This document shows, piece by piece, positions 8,441 through 15,822 of a DNA stretch of 64,000 bases; the stretch's first letter is position 1; every line of letters begins with the position of its first letter. The notes beneath the pieces were generated by a model, which was given only the letters and a program-made list of their open reading frames with translations, was not told where the DNA came from and did no database searches. The translations under genes were made by a program, and so were the position numbers. This DNA is from Catenisphaera adipataccumulans (GTDB taxonomy: Bacteria > Bacillota_I > Bacilli_A > Erysipelotrichales > Erysipelotrichaceae): positions 39,752 to 103,751 of the forward strand of contig NZ_JACHHK010000006.1 of NCBI RefSeq assembly GCF_014202755.1. Reading direction: 5' to 3'.

Positions 8441-9883
8441 ATGTTGATCAAAGATGATGCATTGCGCGAAAGAGTTGCTCAGACCTTGCGCGTAAAACCT
8501 GAAGAAATAACGCCGGAAAATATGAAAAATCTGGTCAAATTGGAACTGCAAGGACTGGAGATCCAGGACCTGACGGGCTTGGAATATGCCGAAAACCTCG
8601 AATCCTTGAACATTTCCGACAACAAAGTGCAGACGCTTGAACCGATCAAAGACCTCCGCAACCTGGAAATCCTTGACGTTTCGATCAATCAGCTGCGTGA
8701 TATTCAGGCACTGCATGGATTCCGTCAGCTGCGAAGGCTGAACATCGCCCACAATAACCTATATACCATGGATGTATCAGCGATTGCAGCGATGATCGAT
8801 CTGGAAGCCTTAAATTTGGAGAAAGCCAAAGTTGACAGCATCGAATATGTCGAACACTGCAAGAAACTGGAGGAAATCTACGTCAACACGGAAAACGGAC
8901 CGTTCAGTTATGCGATCTTAGGTACGCTGAAGAACTTAAAATATCTGCACATGGGCGGTATGCGCTTATACAATGTGGAAGATCTGACCTATCTTTCCAA
9001 CATTGAAGAGCTCGATCTGTCGACGAACTTGATGAGTGATCTAAGTCCGCTGCTTTCAATGAAGCATCTGAAGAAACTGAACGTAGAAAACTGTCCGTAT
9101 TTGACGGATTACTCGATCTTGAAGGAATTCCCGGAACTGGAAGAACTCGATCTTTCTTATAATCATCCATCCAGCTTTGATTTCCTGAAAGAACTGCCGA
9201 ATCTGAAGAAACTGTATATGGAACAAACCGGATTCTCGGATATGCGGCTGCTCAATAATCTGAAATCGCTGGAATATTTGAATGTTTCGAAAAATGAACT
9301 TACACACACCAATGAATTTACAAATACAGCCAATTTGATCGGTTTCAGTGCAGAATTCTGCCAGCTCGAAGACATTAACTTCTTGAAGAACGCAAAAAAT
9401 CTTGTACATCTGGATTTGTTCACCAACCGCATCAAAGAGATCTCGGTCTTGAAAGGCTGCAAACAAATGGTCGATCTGAACGTCGGCCGCAATGAGGTCA
9501 AAGATATTAACTGTCTGAAAGACATGAAACAGCTGGAGATCCTTTCATTGGAGAACAACGATGTCAGCGATATTTCGGTTTTATCGAAACTGGAAAACTT
9601 ATGCAGCGTCGATCTCTACAACAACATCATTTCTGATCTGCGGCCGCTGTCAAAACTGAAATATATTTCGTACCTGCGCTTGGATCACAACGCCATTACG
9701 GATCTGACGCCGCTGTCGAATTTGATCTTCCTGAAGTCACTGACATTAAAGGCAAACTACATCACTGATGTTACGCCGCTGAAAGATCTGGAACTCCTGG
9801 AAGCCCTGCGCCTGGATGACAATCCGATCGAAGATACCTCGGTCTTGGAAAGCATGGAGTTCTACGACAAGTTCACAGACTGA
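8441..9883 (+). CDS. Leucine-rich repeat protein, cytosolic
   Basis: A 480-residue protein made almost entirely of about 22-residue SDS22/internalin-type leucine-rich repeats (for example NLESLNISDNKVQTLEPIKD and LVHLDLFTNRIKEISVLKG), roughly 17-18 copies, after a short helical cap of about 35 residues. There is no signal peptide, anchor or LPXTG motif, so unlike internalins it should stay in the cytosol. Such solenoids bind proteins; the partner is unknown. The start is set by AAAGGAGGAT at the right distance. It has its own promoter and a strong terminator, so it is a single-gene unit. Confidence 0.9.
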   Translation: MLIKDDALRERVAQTLRVKPEEITPENMKNLVKLELQGLEIQDLTGLEYAENLESLNISDNKVQTLEPIKDLRNLEILDVSINQLRDIQALHGFRQLRRLNIAHNNLYTMDVSAIAAMIDLEALNLEKAKVDSIEYVEHCKKLEEIYVNTENGPFSYAILGTLKNLKYLHMGGMRLYNVEDLTYLSNIEELDLSTNLMSDLSPLLSMKHLKKLNVENCPYLTDYSILKEFPELEELDLSYNHPSSFDFLKELPNLKKLYMEQTGFSDMRLLNNLKSLEYLNVSKNELTHTNEFTNTANLIGFSAEFCQLEDINFLKNAKNLVHLDLFTNRIKEISVLKGCKQMVDLNVGRNEVKDINCLKDMKQLEILSLENNDVSDISVLSKLENLCSVDLYNNIISDLRPLSKLKYISYLRLDHNAITDLTPLSNLIFLKSLTLKANYITDVTPLKDLELLEALRLDDNPIEDTSVLESMEFYDKFTD

Positions 9884-9892
9884 GAATCATCG

Positions 9893-9928
9893 CGTTATGT
9901 CCTTTATATAAAGGACATAACGTTTTTT
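9893..9928 (+). terminator. Rho-independent terminator after the LRR gene
   Basis: A long perfect dyad (9893-9922, arms CGTTATGTCC and GGACATAACG, AT-rich centre) followed by TTTTTT. Confidence 0.92.
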
Positions 9929-9948
9929 CTTTGTGAATAAATTTTCCG

Positions 9949-9957
9949 TGTTATAAT
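9949..9957 (+). promoter_or_regulatory. Extended -10 promoter for the small ORF and ubiB-like gene
   Basis: TGTTATAAT, an extended -10 element. TTGTGA lies 15 bases upstream of the hexamer, a suboptimal spacing that the TG extension could compensate. Confidence 0.6.
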
Positions 9958-9979
9958 ACCTCTATAAGGGGAAATTTAT

Positions 9980-10156
9980 ATGAACAACTGGGGAACATTT
10001 CTGTTTAAGTGTTTAATGATCGGACCGAAACTGCAAGTCGACGCTTTCTGCACGACGACCGATGCCTTCCGGACATTGGTCCGTCCGGCTGCCGTTTCCA
10101 ATACGCCGCTTCATATCAGGAAAGGAAACGTTCATGGCAAGAAAAAATTCAAGTAA
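9980..10156 (+). CDS. Small ORF (58 aa) overlapping the start of the UbiB-like kinase gene
   Basis: An open frame of 58 codons starting ATG at 9980, five bases after AAGGGGAAA and about 16 bases after the likely transcription start. It overlaps the kinase gene start (10134) by 23 bases in another frame. The peptide begins MNNWGTFLFKCLMIGPKLQ and ends in a basic tail, HGKKKFK. I recognise no family. Its position suggests either a real small protein or a leader ORF that couples ribosomes to the kinase start. With no family match the coding call is uncertain. Confidence 0.45.
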   Translation: MNNWGTFLFKCLMIGPKLQVDAFCTTTDAFRTLVRPAAVSNTPLHIRKGNVHGKKKFK

Positions 10157-11729
10157 CAACAACACCCGTTTTCTGCAGATTGTTTCCATTCTGCGCAAAT
10201 ATAAAGTGAACGAAGGCCTGGATCCGGTCAAGCTTCGGAATATTCTTGAAGAGCTGGGACCGACATTCGTAAAGATTGGCCAGATCCTGTCAAACCGGCA
10301 GGATATTTTCTCGGAACGTTATTGCCGGGAATTAATGAAACTGCGCAGCAATGTCAAACCAATGCCGATCGAAACGGTGCGGAAAGTACTTGAAGAAGCC
10401 TATCATAAGCCTTGGGATGAAGTATTTACTTCCTTTGACGAAGAGCCGCTGGGTGCTGCGTCCATTGCCCAAGTACATGCTGCGACTTTGCCGACCGGGG
10501 AATCCGTTGTCGTGAAAGTACAGCGTCCGGGTATTTATGAAACCATGGAACGTGATGTCAAGCTGCTGCGCCGGGCTGCCCGCGTCATGAATCTTTCCGA
10601 TGCGGTCAGTTCTGTGGTCGATCTGGATATGGTGATCGATGAATTCTGGGAAACCGCCAAAGAGGAGATGGATTTTACCATCGAAGCGGTCTTTGCCCAG
10701 CGTTTTAAGCAGGCATACAAAGACTGCAAATTCATCGATGCGCCGATCATCTACACTGACTATTCAACCAAATACGTCCTGGTGATGGAGTATGTAGACG
10801 GCCTGGAGATCAACAATCATATGGCCCTGGAGCAGGCAGGGTATGACTGCAAAGAAATTGCCGACAAGCTTGCTTACAATTACATCACACAGATCATCGA
10901 TAAAGGTTTTTTTCATGCCGATCCGCATTCTGGCAATCTCCGGATCCGCAATCATCAAATTGTATGGATCGATTTTGGCATGATGGGCACGCTGGATGCC
11001 AAAGAGCGGGAAGTCATGCGGGAAGTCGTCAAAGCCGTCGGCACCAAAGACGTGCTGACGATCACCGACTGCATATTAACGTTGGGCAACTGCCAAAAAG
11101 AGATCGATTATATGCAGCTGATGTGGGAAATTGAACAATTCATGCTGCAGTATGTCGATCAGTCGTTCGAAGAAATCGACATTGCTAAGATGATCCAGGA
11201 AGTCTTTGCGATCTGCCATAAATACCGCATCCAGCTGCCGAAAGGCGTATCGATGCTGGCACGGTCGATGATGACGATGGAAGGTACTTTGATGGATCTG
11301 GATCCACAATGCAACATCATGAAAATAGCGATGACCCATAAGGATTCTTGGCGGACGGTCAGCACCAAAGATGTCCTCGAAAAAGGCGTTAAAAAAGGTG
11401 CACGGATCACGATGAAGACCATGGATCTGCCGGTGCAGACCAGCGATCTGCTGCGTCTGGCAGAACGCGGCCGGCTGAAACTCAATCTGAATGTGATGGG
11501 CAGTGCAGAACCAATTGCCAAAGTGGACCGGATGGTCAATCGTCTGATCGTCTGCATTTTGATCGCTGCCTTATTGATCGGCTCGTCGTTATTATGCATG
11601 ACCAATATGGAACCGCGCATCCTCGGCATCCCTGCTATCGGTTTTCTCGGTTTCATGATCGCATTTGCGATGAGTATCTGGCTGTTTGTGAAGATGCTGT
11701 TTCTGCATCGCCGGAATAAAATGTTTTAG
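10134..11729 (+). CDS. ABC1/AarF/UbiB-family atypical kinase
   Basis: A 531-residue member of the UbiB/ABC1 (AarF) atypical kinase family. It has the family-defining KxGQ motif (TFVKIGQILSNRQD), the Ala-rich nucleotide loop (PLGAASIAQVHAA), the catalytic HADPHSGN loop and the metal-binding IDFGMMG. Two hydrophobic helices at the C-terminus (about 475-525) anchor it to the membrane. In respiring bacteria the family supports quinone synthesis; in a fermenter the role is unclear and may be lipid- or isoprenoid-related. ATG 10134 follows GGAAAGGAAA. It heads the run ubiB-like, lspA, rluD, rhomboid. Confidence 0.9.
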   Translation: MARKNSSNNNTRFLQIVSILRKYKVNEGLDPVKLRNILEELGPTFVKIGQILSNRQDIFSERYCRELMKLRSNVKPMPIETVRKVLEEAYHKPWDEVFTSFDEEPLGAASIAQVHAATLPTGESVVVKVQRPGIYETMERDVKLLRRAARVMNLSDAVSSVVDLDMVIDEFWETAKEEMDFTIEAVFAQRFKQAYKDCKFIDAPIIYTDYSTKYVLVMEYVDGLEINNHMALEQAGYDCKEIADKLAYNYITQIIDKGFFHADPHSGNLRIRNHQIVWIDFGMMGTLDAKEREVMREVVKAVGTKDVLTITDCILTLGNCQKEIDYMQLMWEIEQFMLQYVDQSFEEIDIAKMIQEVFAICHKYRIQLPKGVSMLARSMMTMEGTLMDLDPQCNIMKIAMTHKDSWRTVSTKDVLEKGVKKGARITMKTMDLPVQTSDLLRLAERGRLKLNLNVMGSAEPIAKVDRMVNRLIVCILIAALLIGSSLLCMTNMEPRILGIPAIGFLGFMIAFAMSIWLFVKMLFLHRRNKMF

Positions 11730-11741
11730 GGAGGTGAAGGT

Positions 11742-12245
11742 ATGAAAGTTAAAAAGACAACGCTGTTCTTATCTTTGATCCTTACCGTACTTTTGGTCTT
11801 TCTTGACCAGCTGACGAAATCATCCATTGCCAACCAACTTTCGGTCTATTCACGGGTCGAAGTGATCCATAATTTTTTTGATTTAACGTATGTAAAAAAT
11901 ACCGGAGCCGGCTTCAGTATTCTAGAAGGCGCCGGTTTGCCGTTTTTTACGATCTTGACGATCATTGCGGAAGCGGCCATTTTATATATTTACTGTACAA
12001 CCCAAGACGTACGCATCCAAATGAGCCTGACTTTTGTTTTTGCCGGGGCGCTGGGAAACTGGATCGACCGTTTCCGTTTCGGGTATGTGCGTGATTTTTT
12101 CAGTTTTAATCTATTCGGTCATGCGTTTCCTGTCTTTAATGTCGCGGACATCTGTATCACATGCGGCTTTTTAGCCATTCTGATCATTTCATTGAGCGAT
12201 GATATAAAGGAGAAAAGAAGATGGAAAAGTATGAGTTCCGAGTAA
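11742..12245 (+). CDS. lspA: Lipoprotein signal peptidase LspA
   Basis: The membrane aspartyl protease that removes signal peptides from prolipoproteins after lipid attachment. The 167-residue product has four membrane helices. The catalytic aspartates are D109 in GNWIDRF and D136 in FNVADICI, and the N-terminal DQLTK motif is present. The start has GGGAGG eight bases upstream. It overlaps the RluD-type gene by 25 bases, the lspA-rluD order common in Firmicutes. A lipoprotein substrate is encoded in this window at 47816. Confidence 0.97.
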   Translation: MKVKKTTLFLSLILTVLLVFLDQLTKSSIANQLSVYSRVEVIHNFFDLTYVKNTGAGFSILEGAGLPFFTILTIIAEAAILYIYCTTQDVRIQMSLTFVFAGALGNWIDRFRFGYVRDFFSFNLFGHAFPVFNVADICITCGFLAILIISLSDDIKEKRRWKSMSSE

Positions 12246-13135
12246 CGGCGGCTCAGGCCGGTCAGCGTCTCGATAAAACCGCTGCAGATGTTCTGCCGTG
12301 CAGCCGGACCCGGATCCGTGAACTGATCGACGGACAGCTGATCAAGGTGAACGGGGAATGGGAAAAGGCCAGCTATAAAGTGAAGACCGACGATGAGATC
12401 TTCGCTCAAGTGCCGCCGGATGAAGAACTAGAAGTCAAACCGGAGCCAATGGATCTGGATATCGTCTATGAAGACAGCGATTTGATCGTCATCAATAAAC
12501 CAACCGGCATGGTCGTTCACCCGGCACCGGGACATTATGAACATACATTGGTCAATGGGCTGCTGGCCCACTGTACGGATCTCAGCGGGATCAATGGGAC
12601 GATCCGGCCGGGCATTGTCCACCGGATCGACAAAGATACATCCGGACTGCTTGTAGCGGCTAAAAATGATCATGCCCATCAGGCACTCAGCGCCCAGCTG
12701 GCAGATAAGACCTGCCGCCGGGAATACCTGGCCATTGTTCATCATCCCTTTTCCAATCTTTACGGTACCATCGATGCGCCGATCGGTCGGGATGTGAAAG
12801 ATCGTCAGAAAATGGCAGTGACCGCAAAAAATTCAAAACCAGCCGTCACGCATTTTGAAGTACTGGAAAATTTCAAAGATTATGCGCTTGTCCGCTGTCA
12901 GCTGGAGACCGGACGAACCCATCAGATCCGGGTCCATATGGCCTATATCGATCACCCCGTTGCCGGTGATCCAAAATATGGCTATCGGAAAACGATCCCA
13001 GCCGACGGACAGCTTTTACATGCATATCAGCTGACCTTTGTACATCCGACAACCGGGGAAACGATGACGTTTCATGCCGATATGCCGGAAGAGATGCAGA
13101 AGGTGTTACAACAGCTGCGGGAGGGCATATTATGA
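12221..13135 (+). CDS. rluD: RluD-type 23S rRNA pseudouridine synthase
   Basis: A 304-residue RluA-family pseudouridine synthase. An S4 RNA-binding domain (residues about 15-75, GQRLDKTAADVLPCSRTRIR) precedes the catalytic domain, with the active-site Asp in HRIDKDTSGL. A C-terminal GRTHQIRVHMA motif completes the family signature. The position after lspA matches the RluD-like gene of Bacillus (ylyB). It probably modifies helix 69 uridines, though exact sites cannot be read from sequence. Two further RluA-type paralogues lie at 31591 and 32890. Confidence 0.92.
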   Translation: MEKYEFRVTAAQAGQRLDKTAADVLPCSRTRIRELIDGQLIKVNGEWEKASYKVKTDDEIFAQVPPDEELEVKPEPMDLDIVYEDSDLIVINKPTGMVVHPAPGHYEHTLVNGLLAHCTDLSGINGTIRPGIVHRIDKDTSGLLVAAKNDHAHQALSAQLADKTCRREYLAIVHHPFSNLYGTIDAPIGRDVKDRQKMAVTAKNSKPAVTHFEVLENFKDYALVRCQLETGRTHQIRVHMAYIDHPVAGDPKYGYRKTIPADGQLLHAYQLTFVHPTTGETMTFHADMPEEMQKVLQQLREGIL

Positions 13136-13950
13136 ACCGCACATTGCAGCAGTTGCGTGAGGCACCGGTCACAGCTGCCGTTACAATTTTATGCCTGGGT
13201 GTATTTACACTGATCCATACGGTCAATACCGGGTTCAACAGCACGGAAACTGCGATCATCTTTGGGGCTTACTATAAAGCTCTGATTTCCGGCGGTGAGA
13301 TCTGGCGGCTGTTGACATGCGCATTTGTGCATGTGGATCTGTGGCATATTTTTGGGAATTTGTATTCATTTCTGATCATGGGGCCGATCTTAGAAAAACT
13401 ATTCGGATCAAAAAAATACAGTCTGCTGCTGTTCGGATCCGTGATCGGCAGTTCTTTGTTCATATATGCATTTCAAGGCAATCTGGTCACCGTCGGGCTG
13501 TCCGGCGGTTTGTATGGACTGATGGCGGCGCTTTTTATGATCCTGAAGCGTTTCGGCGGCCTGAACGATCCGCGTATGCGTTCGGCAGTGGTATCGACGA
13601 TCGTGATCAACGTATTGATCAACTTTATGCCTGGGATCTCCTACATGGGGCATCTGGGCGGATTTTTGACAGGCCTGCTGCTCGGATCGTGTCTGATCGA
13701 AAACGGCAGCCGGATGAAACGGGTGACTGCTTTATTCTGCGTTTATGCAGCAGCGTTATGCATATGCGCCTGGAGCCATCGGGAGATCCCGGCTGATGAA
13801 ATCTATTTGATCACCGATCTGGATGTCCTGCAATATGAAAAGGACCATCTCAATGCCGCTTGGGCCGAACAGGTTGCCAAAAATCTCGATCGGATGTATT
13901 CAGAAACCACCGGTGAAAATTTGATTTATTTGGAGCAGAATTTACAATGA
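13132..13950 (+). CDS. Rhomboid-family intramembrane serine protease
   Basis: A 272-residue polytopic membrane protease. The catalytic serine is S124 in GLSGGLYG and the histidine partner is H174 in YMGHLGGF; the [10 protein letters not shown] motif (67-76) of rhomboid helix 2 is intact. About six to seven membrane helices are followed by a soluble tail of about 60 residues. The start overlaps the rluD stop by four bases (ATGA), indicating coupling. Rhomboids clip membrane-anchored substrates; the substrate here is unknown. Confidence 0.92.
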   Translation: MNRTLQQLREAPVTAAVTILCLGVFTLIHTVNTGFNSTETAIIFGAYYKALISGGEIWRLLTCAFVHVDLWHIFGNLYSFLIMGPILEKLFGSKKYSLLLFGSVIGSSLFIYAFQGNLVTVGLSGGLYGLMAALFMILKRFGGLNDPRMRSAVVSTIVINVLINFMPGISYMGHLGGFLTGLLLGSCLIENGSRMKRVTALFCVYAAALCICAWSHREIPADEIYLITDLDVLQYEKDHLNAAWAEQVAKNLDRMYSETTGENLIYLEQNLQ

Positions 13951-13964
13951 AAGAAGGGGAATCA

Positions 13965-14451
13965 ATGAAACGAAACAATGTGCTGTCGTGGGACGCTTAT
14001 TTTATGAGCATGGCTCATTTAAGTGCACTGCGCTCAAAAGATCCCAACACCCAAGTGGGGGCCTGCATCGTCAACAGTGATAAACGGGTCGTAGGACTGG
14101 GTTACAATGGCTTTCCGCGCGGCTGCAGCGACGATGAGTATCCGTGGGAACGGGACGGGGAATACCTGGGCACGAAGTATCCCTATGTGGTGCATGCAGA
14201 ACTGAATGCGATCTTAAATAGTATCCAGGATCTTGAAAGGATGCACGATTTATGTTTCTTTGTTCCCATGCAATGAATGTGCCAAGGCGATCATTCAGTC
14301 CGGCATCCGCTGTGTGGTGTATGAAAGTGATAAATATGACGGCATCCCAAGCAATGCCGCCAGTAAAAAAATGTTCCGCGACGCCGGCGTGGAACTTGTA
14401 CAGCTCACGTACAAAGTTCACGTTCAGGCAGACGTGGAACCGCAGCCCTGA
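13965..14451 (+). pseudogene. dCMP deaminase (ComEB-like), split by a single frameshift
   Basis: A deoxycytidylate deaminase reads through two frames. Frame one (13965 to about 14234) carries [19 protein letters not shown] and the Zn/catalytic motif HAELNAIL. Frame two resumes with [20 protein letters not shown], which holds the other two zinc cysteines, and runs to 14451. In frame one a stop follows at 14274-14276. The switch point is near 14231-14233 and skips one base. The joined length, about 161 residues, is normal for the family, and both halves look well conserved, so this is either a recent mutation or a sequence error. The enzyme makes dUMP for thymidylate synthesis. ATG 13965 has AGAAGGGG upstream. 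Confidence 0.85.
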
Positions 14452-15296
14452 TGCAGGGCTTTTTTTGTGTTCGCAAAGTGCAGCTTCGCAACTTGGGATA
14501 ATGCATCGGTCCCGAACCGACGGATGAATTCTGCAGCACATGCATCGACCGCCTGACCGGCCCCTTTTTCAAAATGAAAATCGTATTTTTGTTCCATAGC
14601 ATCCCAGGTTCGTAAAAATGTGTCGCGGGCAAGAATGCTGGCACAGGCGACCGAAAGATATTTGTTTTCGGCTTTGGTCTCAAAATGGATCGGACGGATG
14701 ACATCCGGTTCCTTTTGAAGATATTTATAGTACGAGGCTTCGCTGACAAACTGATCGACGATCCTAAAATTCGGCAGCGTAAAGCCTTTGCGTTTTAAAT
14801 TCACATACGCTTGATTGTGCAGCAGGCATTTCAGATCCACCATATTGTGCTGCTCATGGACACGATTGTATTTTTCCGGCATCAGGATCAGCACTGAATG
14901 CGGACACAAATTCCGAATGTCCGGAGCGATCTGCCGGATCTTGGCATCATTGATTTGTTTCGAATCGGCTGCGCCCAATGCCTTCAGCTGATCTTTGATT
15001 TCTGCAGTCACGATACAGGCGCAGACAACTACCGGACCGAAATAATCGCCGGTGCCGACTTCATCGCTGCCAGCCTGCGGATACCGGTTTGATGTTTCTT
15101 GTTCCGGTTCCATCCAGCTGAGATCCTTGCCTTGAAAAACAACTTTCCCGCTGGTATAGGCTGTGATCGTGCATTCTTCTGTTTTGATTTGGTAATAGGT
15201 ATAGGCAGGCTGGGATTCTTTACGAATCGAATGCGCCAGGCGCTTTTTCAGGTCCATGATCTCCTGCCTGCTCATTTTTTTGGTGATCGTTCCCAT
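14424..15296 (-). CDS. rnhC: Ribonuclease HIII
   Basis: A type 2 RNase H that removes RNA from RNA-DNA hybrids. The 290-residue product has the N-terminal TBP-like substrate-binding domain (CTITAYTSGKVVFQGKD) and the catalytic domain with GSDEVGTGDYFGP, a later Asp in RIVDQF and ASILARD. No clear ribosome site precedes the ATG at 15296; ATG 15275 or 15254 are alternatives, the latter with AGGAG very close. The 3' end overlaps the convergent dCMP deaminase remnant by 28 bases. The order rnhC, cvpA-like, mutS2 echoes Bacillus, minus zapA and polX. Confidence 0.95.
   Translation of the reverse strand: MGTITKKMSRQEIMDLKKRLAHSIRKESQPAYTYYQIKTEECTITAYTSGKVVFQGKDLSWMEPEQETSNRYPQAGSDEVGTGDYFGPVVVCACIVTAEIKDQLKALGAADSKQINDAKIRQIAPDIRNLCPHSVLILMPEKYNRVHEQHNMVDLKCLLHNQAYVNLKRKGFTLPNFRIVDQFVSEASYYKYLQKEPDVIRPIHFETKAENKYLSVACASILARDTFLRTWDAMEQKYDFHFEKGAGQAVDACAAEFIRRFGTDALSQVAKLHFANTKKALHQGCGSTSA
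14444..14467 (+). terminator. Rho-independent terminator overlapping the deaminase stop codon
   Basis: AGCCCTG, loop ATG, CAGGGCT, then seven T. The TGA stop of the second deaminase frame (14449-14451) lies at the end of the first arm. The structure also lies inside the 3' coding end of rnhC on the other strand. Confidence 0.85.
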
Positions 15297-15300
15297 AACA

Positions 15301-15317
15301 GAAGTGTATCACACTTC
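15301..15317. promoter_or_regulatory. Perfect palindrome between rnhC and the cvpA-like gene (possible operator)
   Basis: GAAGTGT ATC ACACTTC, seven-base arms without mismatch, in a 43-base divergent intergenic region. It lies just upstream of the -10 of the cvpA-like gene and 5 bases from the rnhC start codon. Confidence 0.5.
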
Positions 15318-15323
15318 AAATTA

Positions 15324-15332
15324 TGATAAAAT
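15324..15332 (+). promoter_or_regulatory. Extended -10 of the cvpA-like gene, 7 bases from the start codon
   Basis: TGATAAAAT is followed by seven bases and then ATG at 15340. With normal initiation 6-8 bases after the -10 box, the transcript would start at or very near the ATG. Confidence 0.55.
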
Positions 15333-15339
15333 ATTTTGT

Positions 15340-15822
15340 ATGATTATTAACAGTTCTGCTTATCAAGTCATTGATATTATCCTGTTTCTGGTCTGCGCGC
15401 TGACATTGCTGCGCTCCTATCAGAAAGGATTTTTCCGGATCTTATATGATATACTTGCGATCTTAGTTTCTTTTTATGTCGCTTTTCAGTCCTACGATAC
15501 CTGGGCATCCGCCCATCAGGTTTTGGATGATTCGCTGATGAACGATGTCTTTTGGATGATTGCCTTGTATTTAGGCATGCGTCTGATCACCGGCGTGGTG
15601 CGGCTGCTGATCCCATCACTGAAAAAGACCAATCCGCTTTCTGTGATCAATCATTTGCTTGGCCTGGCAGTCGGCGTGCTGAAAGTGATCATCATTCTGG
15701 AATTAGTGTCCCGGGTCCTGACTTCGGCACTGTTCCAGAACGGCGAAGACTATGTGGATCAAAGTGTGATTTATAATGCAAAAGAAAGGATACAGACAAT
15801 TTCGCATGAGACGAACCAATGA
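15340..15822 (+). CDS. CvpA-like membrane protein
   Basis: A 160-residue protein with four hydrophobic helices (about 8-28, 32-50, 64-85, 100-125) and the charged RSYQKGFFRILYD loop typical of the CvpA/YshB family. CvpA in E. coli affects colicin V production; its general role is unknown. It lies directly upstream of mutS2, as in Bacillus. No Shine-Dalgarno precedes ATG 15340, and the -10 box is only seven bases away, so the mRNA may be leaderless. The 3' end overlaps mutS2. Confidence 0.78.
   Translation: MIINSSAYQVIDIILFLVCALTLLRSYQKGFFRILYDILAILVSFYVAFQSYDTWASAHQVLDDSLMNDVFWMIALYLGMRLITGVVRLLIPSLKKTNPLSVINHLLGLAVGVLKVIIILELVSRVLTSALFQNGEDYVDQSVIYNAKERIQTISHETNQ

Noticed and set aside
14225..14240. 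Programmed +1 frameshift in the dCMP deaminase
   Set aside because: There is no stop codon at the shift point, no prfB-like slippery site and no stimulator that I can see; mutation or sequence error is simpler.
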